DNA of 64,000 bases from an uncultured Kiritimatiellota bacterium (GTDB lineage Bacteria > Verrucomicrobiota > Kiritimatiellia > RFP12 > UBA1067). The notes below the pieces were generated by a model. That model was not told the DNA's origin and ran no database searches. It was given only the letters and a program-made list of their open reading frames with translations. Each line of letters opens with the position of its first letter. Positions within the stretch are counted from its first letter, which is position 1. The stretch is taken from contig CAKUGW010000002.1 in NCBI GenBank assembly GCA_934654805.1, positions 1 through 64,000 on the forward strand, in the 5' to 3' direction. Shown here one piece after another: positions 28,438 to 36,777 of this stretch. Position numbers and translations under genes: made by a program.

Positions 28438-29481
28438 ATGAACAGACGAGAGTTCTTGGCAGGGGCGGGCGCAACCGCCCTTGCGCTGAAGGGCGGCGCG
28501 GCGACAGCCGAGGGCCACGGAACGGGCAAGGCGGAGTTTTCCGTCACGGCCCTGAATCCGGACTGCATGGTGGGCGGTGCCGGCTTGTGCGTGGTCATCC
28601 GGATGCCCTCCGGCAAGACCTATCTCTTCGACACGGGCAACGGCGACTTCCGGGGGCAGAAGGCGAAGAACAACGGCAAGGACATCATTGCCCCGTGGCT
28701 GGTCGCGCACGGCATCCGGGAGATCGACGGCGTCATCATCTCGCATTACCATGCCGACCATTTCGGCGGATTCCTCTGGCTTTGGAAGAACTTCCCGATC
28801 CGGCGCGTCTACGACAACTCGTTCGTGCCGTCGGACGGAAAGCCGTTGGGCTTCCACTATGCGCGGGAGCTGGAGGTCGCGCAAAAGGCGATGTCCGATT
28901 GGGAGAAGGAGCATCCCGGCGGACTTGTCCGCAACACGCGCGTCGGAACGGAACTGGGCTGGGACGAGCCGGGCGTTTCCTGTGAGGTCGTCTGGCCGCC
29001 GAGAGACTTCTACTGCGAGGCGATCGAAGACTTCAAGAAGTCGTCGGCGACGGACTTCCCGTTCCATCACCTGCTCAACGCGAACTCGACGGCCATCCGC
29101 ATCAAGGTCGGCGAGCGGACGTTCTACATCGGCGGCGACAATGCGGGCAAGCAGTACGTGCAGAAATACATCCGGCCCTATCATGAGCAGAACGGGACGT
29201 GGGGCGCGGACGCGATCGTCCTTCCGGGCCACGGCGACCCGGAGATCTGGGCGGACATCGCGGCGATGAGCCCGAAGCCGGTCGTGGCGGTCGGCTCGCT
29301 CGGCAACCTGCCGTGGATGATGGTGCGCGGGCGGCAAGTGCTCGAAAAGCACGTGGACAGCGGCGGCATCCGCAAGACCTACTGCACGAATGTCCATGGC
29401 GACGTGACGTTCTCCTGTGACGGACGCGCGATCCGCGTCAGTTGCGACCCCGAAAAGCTTTACGTTCACGATCCGAAATGA
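28438..29481 (+). CDS. Tat-exported metallo-beta-lactamase-fold hydrolase (ComEC-like)
   Basis: 347 aa beginning MNRREFLAGAGATALALKGG, a Tat signal with RR motif and hydrophobic core. The mature protein is a metallo-beta-lactamase fold: KTYLFDTGNGDFR, then IISHYHADHFGGFLW with the HxHxDH metal motif, GGDNAGKQY, and IVLPGHGDP near the end, as in ComEC C-terminal-like hydrolases. Two-metal phosphodiesterase or other hydrolase; substrate unknown. Folding before export fits a metalloenzyme. Within the second polysaccharide operon; its stop overlaps the next ATG (ATGA). Confidence 0.8.
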   Translation: MNRREFLAGAGATALALKGGAATAEGHGTGKAEFSVTALNPDCMVGGAGLCVVIRMPSGKTYLFDTGNGDFRGQKAKNNGKDIIAPWLVAHGIREIDGVIISHYHADHFGGFLWLWKNFPIRRVYDNSFVPSDGKPLGFHYARELEVAQKAMSDWEKEHPGGLVRNTRVGTELGWDEPGVSCEVVWPPRDFYCEAIEDFKKSSATDFPFHHLLNANSTAIRIKVGERTFYIGGDNAGKQYVQKYIRPYHEQNGTWGADAIVLPGHGDPEIWADIAAMSPKPVVAVGSLGNLPWMMVRGRQVLEKHVDSGGIRKTYCTNVHGDVTFSCDGRAIRVSCDPEKLYVHDPK

Positions 29482-31226
29482 AGATGTGCCTGTTTCTGCT
29501 CTGCTCCGCCCTCGTCTTCGGACAGGCTTTTGCGGAATCCGCCACGATCACCGTGTCCCGCGATGGGCGCGTTGAACGCGCGCGTCGGCCGCTTGCGGAC
29601 GGTTCCCTTGTCGTCGCCTCGCCGTCTGTCGGCGCGGCCGACTGGGTGGAGGTTGCGCCGGACTTCGCGACGGCACGGGTTGGCGAGCCGGGCTTCTTCG
29701 TCCTGCCCAACGGCTTCTACGGCGAGTTCACCTGCCCGACAAACGGCGAATGCGCGCTCGGTGCCGCGATGATGCCGATGTTCGGGATGAAGACGCCGCG
29801 CAAGACGTTCGTCGCGTTCGTGGACGGCCTTCCGTGGAGCTACAGGACGATCGTTCGCGTGAAAGACGGGACGTACTCCGTCGCGCTTCGGTTTATGCTG
29901 GACGGTTGCCCTGCGGAGGAGGACATTCGCGTCTCGTTTGCGGAACTGCCGCCGGAGGCGGGCTATCCGCAGATGGCGGCGGCCTATCGCAACCGGCGGC
30001 TCGCGCGCGGCGAGGTGAAGGCGATTGCCGAACGCCTGGCCGAGCAGCCGGATCTCGCGGCGGCGGCGAAGTCTGTCGAGGTGCGCATCCGCCAGGCGTG
30101 GAAGCCGGCGCCGCCGCCGGTCGAGGAGCAGACGCCCTCCAACGAGCCGCCGCTGAAGGTCGCCGTCACGTTCGCGCGCGTCGGCGAATTCGTGCGCGCG
30201 TGCAAGGCGGCGGGCGTCAAGGACGCCGAGTTCTGCCTCGTCGGATGGAACCGCATGGGCCATGACGGACGCTATCCGCAGGTGTTCCCCGTCGAGCCCG
30301 CGCTGGGCGGCGAGGCCGCGCTGCGGCGCCTGGTCGCCGAGACGCGGGCGTTGGGCTATCGGATCGTCTGCCACAACAACCATTCCGACGCCTACCGCAT
30401 CGCGGACTGCTGGGACGAGGAGTTCGTCATCAAGAACAGGGACGGGTCGCTGTCGAAGAACTCCTGCTGGTCGGGCGGGCGGATGTACAACCTCTGCCCG
30501 CGGCGCGCGTGGGAGCGTTTCGCCTCGGAAGACCTCGGCCGGATCGCCTCGCTCGGATTTCGCGGCCTTCATTACATCGACGTCCTCTCGATCACCACGC
30601 CGCGCGCCTGCTTCGACCCGCGCCATCCCCTGACGAAGCGCCAGGCCGCGCATTACGTCGACCTGATCCAGCGCGAGGCGCGACGGACGATGGGCGGCTG
30701 CGGCAGCGAGGGCGGATTCGACTTCGCCGCCGGCTCGCTCGACTACGCGCTCTACATTTCCTATGCGCAGCCGGGCGCGAGGCCGCATCCGCTCGTCGAC
30801 CGAATCGTTCCGCTGTGGCAGCTCGTCTACAACGGCATCATCCTTTCGGGGCCGTTCACGGCGTGCACGAACTACACGATCAAGGACCGCGAGACGCGCC
30901 TTGCGCTCGTCGAGTTCGGCGGACGTCCGATGTTCTACCTGCATTCGGCCTTCGTGACGGGATTCCAGTGGATGGGCAGGGAAGACCTGACGCTGGACAC
31001 GCCCGAGAACTTCGCGGACGCCGTGACGGCCGTCAAGAAAGGCGCGGACGAGCATGCGCGGCTGTCGGACCTGCAGCTCGTGTTCATGACGGAACATCGC
31101 CTGCTTGCGCCCGGCGTGACCTTGACGGGGTATGCCAACGGCGCGGAGGTCGTCGTCAACCACACGGACAAGCCGTTCGGCCGCCGGGGCGTGTCCGTGC
31201 CGCCATTTGACTGGCGTCGGCTCTGA
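29478..31226 (+). CDS. DUF5696/GH101-like secreted TIM-barrel protein
   Basis: 582 aa; ATG at 29478 overlaps the preceding stop and opens a signal peptide MKMCLFLLCSALVFGQAFA. The C-terminal half contains FCLVGWNRMGHDGRYPQVFP, GYRIVCHNNHSDAYRIADCW and GFRGLHYIDVLSITTPRAC, a barrel pattern seen in DUF5696 proteins that are related to GH101-type endo-acting hydrolases; Asp of YIDVLS would be the candidate catalytic acid. The assignment is by remembered family pattern and is moderate. Role: probably cleaves or binds a glycan released by its operon neighbours. Confidence 0.55.
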   Translation: MKMCLFLLCSALVFGQAFAESATITVSRDGRVERARRPLADGSLVVASPSVGAADWVEVAPDFATARVGEPGFFVLPNGFYGEFTCPTNGECALGAAMMPMFGMKTPRKTFVAFVDGLPWSYRTIVRVKDGTYSVALRFMLDGCPAEEDIRVSFAELPPEAGYPQMAAAYRNRRLARGEVKAIAERLAEQPDLAAAAKSVEVRIRQAWKPAPPPVEEQTPSNEPPLKVAVTFARVGEFVRACKAAGVKDAEFCLVGWNRMGHDGRYPQVFPVEPALGGEAALRRLVAETRALGYRIVCHNNHSDAYRIADCWDEEFVIKNRDGSLSKNSCWSGGRMYNLCPRRAWERFASEDLGRIASLGFRGLHYIDVLSITTPRACFDPRHPLTKRQAAHYVDLIQREARRTMGGCGSEGGFDFAAGSLDYALYISYAQPGARPHPLVDRIVPLWQLVYNGIILSGPFTACTNYTIKDRETRLALVEFGGRPMFYLHSAFVTGFQWMGREDLTLDTPENFADAVTAVKKGADEHARLSDLQLVFMTEHRLLAPGVTLTGYANGAEVVVNHTDKPFGRRGVSVPPFDWRRL

Positions 31227-31247
31227 CGCGCAGGCCCGTGCTTTTTG

Positions 31248-31255
31248 ATATAATG
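31248..31255 (+). promoter_or_regulatory. Extended -10 promoter of the second GH29 gene
   Basis: TTTTTGATATAAT: TATAAT at 31250-31255 with TGA directly before. No good -35. Leader contains AAGGAG at 31262-31267, 7 nt before the ATG at 31275. Confidence 0.75.
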
Positions 31256-31274
31256 CGGGGCAAGGAGAAATGTA

Positions 31275-32951
31275 ATGATGAATAGAGACAAATTGAGCGT
31301 TTTCTGCGTGCTTGGAATGTTCGTCGGCGCGCAGGCGGCTGTCGTGCCGTCGAAAGGGCAGCTGGAGCATCTGGAAGATGGCGTCATGGCCATTGTCCAC
31401 TTCGGGCTGAACACCTATGTGGACAAGGAATGGGGGTACGGGGACACGCCGCCCGCCGTCTTCAATCCGACCCGGCTGGACACGGACCAGTGGGTGGACG
31501 CGATGGCGGCGGCCGGCATTCGGCGCGTCGTGATGGTCACGAAGCACCACGACGGCTTCAACCTGTGGTCGTCGCCGCTGAACCCGGACTACACGGTCGC
31601 CAACACGCCGTGGAAAGACGGCAAGGGCGATGTCGTGAAGATGATTTGGGAGTCGTGCCGAAGGAAAGGCTTGCGCTTCGGGGTCTACCTCTCGCCGTGG
31701 GACCGCCATCAGGCCAGTTACGGCACGGCGGCGTACACGGACTACTATCACCGACAGTTCGAGGAGCTGTTCAGGAGCTACGGGCCGATCTCCGAAATCT
31801 GGCTGGACGGCGCCAACGGCGGGGACGGCTGGTACGGCGGCGCCTGCGAGCGGCGCAAGCTGGCCGTCTCGCCCTGGGCGTATTACCGCATCCCGGAGCT
31901 GCTGAAACGCCTGCACGAGCTTTATCCGGATGCGGTCGCTTTCGGCGGTGAAGGTCCGAATTCGGCGGTGTGGGTCGGCAACGAGGATGGCTATGCGCCG
32001 ACGGCGGTCAACTACGTCACGTCGCGCGGCTTCTGGGAGACGCCCGAATGCGACACGCCGTTGCGGAAGGGCTGGTTCTGGCACGAGAAGGACGCGCCGA
32101 AGCCGCTTTCGGAACTGGTGGACATCTACTTCTTGAGCGTCGGGCGCGGCTGTGTGCTGAACCTCGGGATCGCGCCGAACCGGGAGGGCCTTGTGGGGGC
32201 GGATGACGTGAGGCGCCTGAAGGAGTTCGGCGATTATGTCAAGCGGTTCAACGCCATCGACTACGCGTCGGACGCGACCGTCTGGCGCACGCCGGGCGCT
32301 TGCCAGATCGACCTTGCGCACGCTGCGGCCGTGAACGCCGTCGACGTGAGGGAGTGCCTGACGCAGGGGCAGAAGATCGCGTCCTGGCGGTTTGAATGCG
32401 AAAGGGACGGCGTCTGGACGCAGCTTGTCGAGTCCGCGACAGTCGGCTACCGCCGCATCGAGCGTTTCCCGGTCGTGACGGCGCGCCGATTCCGTCTCGT
32501 CGTGACCGAAGCGAAGCCAGGCGCGTTCGTCGAACGCATCGCCCTCCGGTTCGCGCCCGAAGTCCCGCTGGAGCCTGATGCGGCGCCCTTGCGGAAGTAT
32601 TTCGTCAACGAGGGCGTCGAAGTGACGGTCTCCGCCGGATCGGCCCCGAACGAGCTCGTCGCGAAGTGGAAGCATCCGGGGCTTGTGCGCGGCTTCAAGT
32701 TCGATCCGCGGCACAATCTCGGCAACCTGCCCGATAAGTGGGAGCTTCGGCTGAGCGAAGACGGCGTTCGCTGGGGCGATGTCGTCGCGCACGGCGAGTT
32801 CGGGAACATCTTGGCCAATCCCGTCGAGCAGTTCGCCGATTTCGCGAAGCCGCTGAAGATCCGCTACGCCAAGCTGACGGCGACGCACGCGGTGAAGGGC
32901 GAGGCGGCGTTCAATCCCGCGCACAAGTGGGCGGTCATGTTTTATCAATGA
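31275..32951 (+). CDS. Secreted alpha-L-fucosidase, GH29, with C-terminal discoidin-like domain
   Basis: 558 aa; signal peptide SVFCVLGMFVGAQAAVVPS is strikingly like that of the other GH29 (18004). Barrel landmarks: MAIVHFGLNTYVDKEWG, TKHHDGFNLWSS, YLSPWDRH and EIWLDGANGGDGW with Asp178 as candidate nucleophile. Residues about 330-430 and 440-558 look like beta-sandwich modules of the F5/8 type C or CBM32 class (ERFPVVTARRFRLVVTEA). It has its own promoter although it continues the operon direction. Most likely removes terminal fucose; overall similarity to the first GH29 outside the signal peptide is low, so the two probably differ in linkage preference. Confidence 0.88.
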   Translation: MMNRDKLSVFCVLGMFVGAQAAVVPSKGQLEHLEDGVMAIVHFGLNTYVDKEWGYGDTPPAVFNPTRLDTDQWVDAMAAAGIRRVVMVTKHHDGFNLWSSPLNPDYTVANTPWKDGKGDVVKMIWESCRRKGLRFGVYLSPWDRHQASYGTAAYTDYYHRQFEELFRSYGPISEIWLDGANGGDGWYGGACERRKLAVSPWAYYRIPELLKRLHELYPDAVAFGGEGPNSAVWVGNEDGYAPTAVNYVTSRGFWETPECDTPLRKGWFWHEKDAPKPLSELVDIYFLSVGRGCVLNLGIAPNREGLVGADDVRRLKEFGDYVKRFNAIDYASDATVWRTPGACQIDLAHAAAVNAVDVRECLTQGQKIASWRFECERDGVWTQLVESATVGYRRIERFPVVTARRFRLVVTEAKPGAFVERIALRFAPEVPLEPDAAPLRKYFVNEGVEVTVSAGSAPNELVAKWKHPGLVRGFKFDPRHNLGNLPDKWELRLSEDGVRWGDVVAHGEFGNILANPVEQFADFAKPLKIRYAKLTATHAVKGEAAFNPAHKWAVMFYQ

Positions 32952-33060
32952 CAACCAAACGTTGAGCGCTTTGGAGCAGCGGATCAGCCCCCTGCCTTCA
33001 GGGCGCCGAAGCCGTCTCTCCGGGTGGCGGCGCGAGGCCGTGCGGCGCGCCGGGCAATTA

Positions 33061-33069
33061 TGCTATAAT
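33061..33069 (+). promoter_or_regulatory. Extended -10 promoter upstream of ymdB-like gene
   Basis: TGCTATAAT with TATAAT at 33064-33069; -35 region poor. An ATG follows only 8 nt later (small upstream ORF). Confidence 0.7.
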
Positions 33070-33077
33070 ACGAGGCC

Positions 33078-33110
33078 ATGAAAAGATCAGAACGGGAGGT
33101 GTCGGCATGA
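33078..33110 (+). CDS. Ten-codon upstream ORF coupled to the YmdB-like gene
   Basis: ATG at 33078, 8 nt after the -10 box, opens MKRSEREVSA and stops at TGA 33108-33110, which overlaps the ATG of the next gene (ATGA at 33107-33110). The codons GAA-CGG-GAG-GTG also contain the ribosome site GGGAGG for that gene. Could be a leaderless coupling peptide or simply a leader; no evidence of conservation available. Confidence 0.3.
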   Translation: MKRSEREVSA

Positions 33111-33889
33111 GGATCCTGATGATCGGCGACGTCGTGGGCGGGCCCGGGCGGCGCATGCTTCAGGCGCACCTGAAGACGCTCCGTGCCGAGAAGGGCCTTG
33201 GCGCGGTCGTCGTGAACGCCGAGAACTGCGCGGCGGGCTCCGGCATCACCGCCGCGCTCGCGAAGGAGATCTTCGAGGCCGGGGCGGACGCGATCACGCT
33301 CGGCGACCACACGTGGGGGCAGAAGGATTTCGCTGGGCAGATCGGCACGGTCGCGAACCTCGTCAGGCCCGCGAACTTCCCGCCGGAAGCCCCCGGCAAG
33401 GGCTGGTGCGTCGTCACGCTGCCGACGTTCCGCTTCGCGCTCCTGAACCTTCACGGGCGCGTCTTCATGAGTCCGGCGGACTGTCCGTTCCACGCGGCCG
33501 ACCGCGCGCTCGCCGAGATGCCGAAGGACGTCCCCGTCTTCGTCGACTTCCACGCCGAGGCGACGAGCGAGAAGATGACGATGGGCCACTACCTCGACGG
33601 GCGCGTGACGGCGCTTGTCGGCACGCACACGCACGTGCAGACGTCCGACGCGCGGCTCCTCCCGAACGGCACGGCGTACATCACCGACCTCGGCATGACG
33701 GGGCCCTACGTCTCGTCGATCGGCCGCGACCTGAAGCCCGTGACGAAGAAGTTCGTGACCGGGATCCCGGCCCGCTTCGAGGTCGCCTCCGGCCCCTCGA
33801 CGCTCGAAGGCGCGATCATCGACTTCGACCCCGTGACGAAGCGGGCGTCGGCCATCGAGGCCTTCCGCCTGCGCGAGCCGGGTGCGTGA
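33107..33889 (+). CDS. YmdB-family metallophosphoesterase
   Basis: 260-aa cytoplasmic enzyme of the TIGR00282/YmdB family, di-iron phosphodiesterases shown in Bacillus and Deinococcus to act on 2',3'-cyclic nucleotides. Motifs: ILMIGDVVGGPGRR at the N-terminus, VVNAENCAAGSGIT, LGDHTWGQKD (GNHTWD equivalent), VDFHAEATSEK, VGTHTHVQTSDARLLPNGTA and ITDLGMTGP. Length is normal. The stop overlaps the start of the next gene (TGATG). Confidence 0.93.
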   Translation: MRILMIGDVVGGPGRRMLQAHLKTLRAEKGLGAVVVNAENCAAGSGITAALAKEIFEAGADAITLGDHTWGQKDFAGQIGTVANLVRPANFPPEAPGKGWCVVTLPTFRFALLNLHGRVFMSPADCPFHAADRALAEMPKDVPVFVDFHAEATSEKMTMGHYLDGRVTALVGTHTHVQTSDARLLPNGTAYITDLGMTGPYVSSIGRDLKPVTKKFVTGIPARFEVASGPSTLEGAIIDFDPVTKRASAIEAFRLREPGA

Positions 33890-35586
33890 TGACGGCGGCG
33901 CTCCTTCTCCTGGCGGCGGTGACGTGGTATCCCGCGACGAACTGGGTCGACCGGCCCGATCCGGTGGCGAGCCCGTACGCGCGGAAGGGCGGCACGGTCC
34001 GCTTTTCGGGCGGGCAGGGCCCGAAGAGCTACAACGCCTACATCGACAACAACTCGTACACGAAGATGACGTTCGACCTCATGTACGAGAACCTGGTCTC
34101 GGTCGATTCGGACACGCTCGACTTCGTGCCGGCCCTCGCGCGGCGCTGGGCGGTGTCGGACGACGGGCGGGCGTTCACGTTCGTCCTCGACGACCGTGCG
34201 CGCTGGTCGGACGGGCGGCCCGTCACGGCGGCGGACGTGAAGGGAACCTTCGACGCGGTCATGGACGCGAAGAGCGAGACGGGGCCGTGGAAGACGATGC
34301 TCGGCGTCTTCGAGAGCCCGGAGATCCTTGACGCGCGGACGGTGCGCTTCCGCAAGAAGGGGGACAGCCCGCGCGACTGGCGCGACCTCCTGCACTGTGG
34401 CCTCTTCTGGATCTTGCCGCAGCATGCGTTCGCGGGACGCGACTTCAACAAGGTCTCGCTCGTCGGCCTGCCCGTGAGCGGCCCCTACCGCCTCGCGCGC
34501 GTCAACGAGCCGGTCGAGAGCGAGTTCCGCCGCACGGGCACGTGGTGGCGGCGCGATTTCCCGTCCGCACGCGGGCTCTACAACTTCGACCGCATCGTGA
34601 TGCGCTACTATGCGGACAACGAGAACGCCTTCGAGGCGCTCAAGAAGCGGGCGATTGACGTCTACCCGGTCTACTCCGCGCGCATCATGAACGCGGAGAC
34701 GAAAGGGCTGAAGTTCGCGCGCAACTGGATCCTGAAGCGGCGCGTGAAGAACCGCGCGCCGATCGGCTTTCAGGGCTTCGCGATGAACCTGCGGCGTCCG
34801 CCGTTCAACAGCCTGAAGGTGCGCCAGGCGATGGCGAAGCTCGTCGACCGCGAGACGATGAACCGCACGATGATGAACGGCGAGTACTTCCTGCAGAAGA
34901 GCTACTACGAAGACCTCTACGACGCGGCGAACCCGTGCGCGAACGTGCAGTGGACGTATGACGTCGCGGGCGCGAAGCGGCTCCTCGCGGAGGCGGGCTA
35001 CGCGAACGGCTTCACGTTCACGTTCCTCTCGCGCTCGGCGGGCGAGGACAAGTTCCTCTCGCTCTTCACGCAGGCGCTCGCCGCGTGTGGCGTGAAGATG
35101 GAGATCGTCCGAAAGGACTTCGCCGGCTGGATGCGCGACATGGACGCCTTCAACTTCGACATGACGTGGGCGTCGTGGGGCGCGAGCGTCTTCCGCAACC
35201 CCGAGACGACGTGGCGCTCGTCAGAGGGCCGGCGCGCGGGCGGCAACAACGTGACGGGACTCGACCTGCCGGAGGTGGACGCGCTCATCGCGGCCGAGAA
35301 GGGGATGATGTCCGCCGCCGAACGCGCGGCGGCCTACCGGCGGATCGACCGGCTCGTCACCGACCAGGTGCCGTATGTCCTCCTCTGGAACACGGACGAG
35401 CGGCGGCTCCTCTACTGGAACAAGTTCGGGATGCCGTCGTCGGTTCTCGGCCGCTACGGCGACGAGGACGCCATCTTCCCCTACTGGTGGTATGACGAGG
35501 ATCGCGCGCGCGAACTTGAAGAGGCCGTTTCGGACGGGACGTGCCTGCCGAACGTCAGGGTCACCGTGGACGGCAACCGCCCGTGA
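33889..35586 (+). CDS. Periplasmic peptide-binding protein of an ABC importer, YejA-like
   Basis: 565-aa SBP_bac_5 protein. ATG at 33889 overlaps the YmdB stop and opens a short signal (TAALLLLAAVTWYPA). Family features: GPKSYNAYIDNNSYTKMTF, LARRWAVSDDGRAFTFVLD, WSDGRPVTAADV, YYADNENAFEALKKRAIDV and GFQGFAMNLRRPPFNSLKVR, the last two being characteristic of the YejA branch (microcin C and antimicrobial-peptide uptake). End: LWNTDERRLLYWNKFG. The matching permease type (YejB-like) is encoded far away at 858-1793. Ligand probably oligopeptides. Confidence 0.88.
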   Translation: MTAALLLLAAVTWYPATNWVDRPDPVASPYARKGGTVRFSGGQGPKSYNAYIDNNSYTKMTFDLMYENLVSVDSDTLDFVPALARRWAVSDDGRAFTFVLDDRARWSDGRPVTAADVKGTFDAVMDAKSETGPWKTMLGVFESPEILDARTVRFRKKGDSPRDWRDLLHCGLFWILPQHAFAGRDFNKVSLVGLPVSGPYRLARVNEPVESEFRRTGTWWRRDFPSARGLYNFDRIVMRYYADNENAFEALKKRAIDVYPVYSARIMNAETKGLKFARNWILKRRVKNRAPIGFQGFAMNLRRPPFNSLKVRQAMAKLVDRETMNRTMMNGEYFLQKSYYEDLYDAANPCANVQWTYDVAGAKRLLAEAGYANGFTFTFLSRSAGEDKFLSLFTQALAACGVKMEIVRKDFAGWMRDMDAFNFDMTWASWGASVFRNPETTWRSSEGRRAGGNNVTGLDLPEVDALIAAEKGMMSAAERAAAYRRIDRLVTDQVPYVLLWNTDERRLLYWNKFGMPSSVLGRYGDEDAIFPYWWYDEDRARELEEAVSDGTCLPNVRVTVDGNRP

Positions 35587-35629
35587 AGGCCGGCGGCGAA
35601 GCCCGCAGTGTGCGAGGGCGGCGCGGATC

Positions 35630-35638
35630 TGCTATAAT
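35630..35638 (+). promoter_or_regulatory. Extended -10 promoter of the dihydroorotase gene
   Basis: TGCTATAAT with TATAAT at 35633-35638. The ATG at 35646 follows after 7 nt, so the mRNA is predicted leaderless. Confidence 0.75.
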
Positions 35639-35645
35639 CTGCGGC

Positions 35646-36677
35646 ATGGAAAAAGAATTGGAGTTTCCCGGCTTCGTCGATGTGCACGTCCACTTCCGCG
35701 ATCCGGGCGTGCCGGCGGCGGAGACGACGGCCACGGGCCTCGCCGCCGCGCAGCGCGGGGGCTTCGCCGCCGTCGTCACGATGCCGAACACGACGCCGGC
35801 CTGCGACGCGGTCGCCGTGATGGACTACCAGCGGAAGGCGGCGGCCGCGCTGCCGGGCGACCATCCCGTGCTGTTGACGTCCGCCTGTCTCACGAAGGGA
35901 CGTCTCGGACGCGAAGTCGCCGATCTGGAGGCGCTGGCGCAAGGCGGCGCGGCGTTCTTCACGGATGACGGCAGTTATGTCGTCGAGACGAAGGTGATGG
36001 AAGAGGCGATGCGCCGCGCGGCGGCCCTTGGCCTCGTCGTCTCGCAGCACGCGCTCGCGCCGGGCCTCTCCGAGGCGGACTGCATCCGCCGCGACCTCTC
36101 GCTCTGCCGCGAGACGGGGTGCCGCCTCCACGTCCAGCACATCTCGACCGCCGAAGGCGTCGCGCTCGTCCGTGCCGCCCGGCGCGAGGGGCTGCCCGTG
36201 ACGGCCGAGGCGACGCCGCACCATGTCCTGCTCTGCCGGGACGACATCGTCGGCGATGACGGCAACTTCAAGATGGCCCCGCCGCTCGCGACGCGCGAAG
36301 ACCGCGCGGAGGTGCGGCGCGGCGTGAAGGACGGCGCGCTCATGTTCGCGACCGACCATGCGCCGCATCCGGCCACGCGGAAGAACGTCGGCTACGCGAA
36401 CGCCGCGAACGGCATCATCGGCCTTGAGACGGCGCTTCCGATCACCTACCAGGTGATGGTCGAGGAGGAGGGAATGTCCGTCGAGAAGTGGGCCGAGGCC
36501 TGGTGGAAGCTGCCGCGCGCGATCCTGCCGTCCGGCCTTGTCGACTCGTTGGCGGGCCGCACGACGCGCGTTGTCGTCGGTGCGCCGCGCGCGGTCGATT
36601 GCGCGGCATTCGCCTCGCGGTCGCGGAACTGCCCGTACCAGGGGATGGTCTTCGACGGGTGGAGCCACAAGGTCTGA
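35646..36677 (+). CDS. pyrC: Dihydroorotase
   Basis: 343-aa zinc amidohydrolase of pyrimidine synthesis (carbamoyl-aspartate to dihydroorotate). Metal ligands and catalytic elements: VDVHVHFRDPG (HxH), TMPNTTP, FFTDDGSYV, HVQHIST, TPHHVLL and ATDHAPH with the catalytic Asp; LETALPITYQ follows as usual in class I enzymes. The frame is somewhat shorter than the roughly 420-aa type I enzymes because the N-terminal beta sandwich part is nearly absent (metal motif already at residue 13). No SD is present before the ATG; the promoter sits 7 nt upstream. Confidence 0.88.
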   Translation: MEKELEFPGFVDVHVHFRDPGVPAAETTATGLAAAQRGGFAAVVTMPNTTPACDAVAVMDYQRKAAAALPGDHPVLLTSACLTKGRLGREVADLEALAQGGAAFFTDDGSYVVETKVMEEAMRRAAALGLVVSQHALAPGLSEADCIRRDLSLCRETGCRLHVQHISTAEGVALVRAARREGLPVTAEATPHHVLLCRDDIVGDDGNFKMAPPLATREDRAEVRRGVKDGALMFATDHAPHPATRKNVGYANAANGIIGLETALPITYQVMVEEEGMSVEKWAEAWWKLPRAILPSGLVDSLAGRTTRVVVGAPRAVDCAAFASRSRNCPYQGMVFDGWSHKV

Positions 36678-36727
36678 AGTTTCACGCGGCTGAAGCTTCA
36701 CTTTGCGCTTTCGCCTCCTTGCCCGAT

Positions 36728-36756
36728 TTGAGTGGACGGCTGTCTTTTGGTATAAT
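36728..36756 (+). promoter_or_regulatory. Promoter of the low-GC cassette
   Basis: TTGAGT at 36728-36733 and TATAAT at 36751-36756, spacer 17 bp, with TGG before the -10. Leader of about 15 nt carries ACAGGAAAA. Confidence 0.8.
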
Positions 36757-36777
36757 GTGCACAGGAAAACGAAAACC

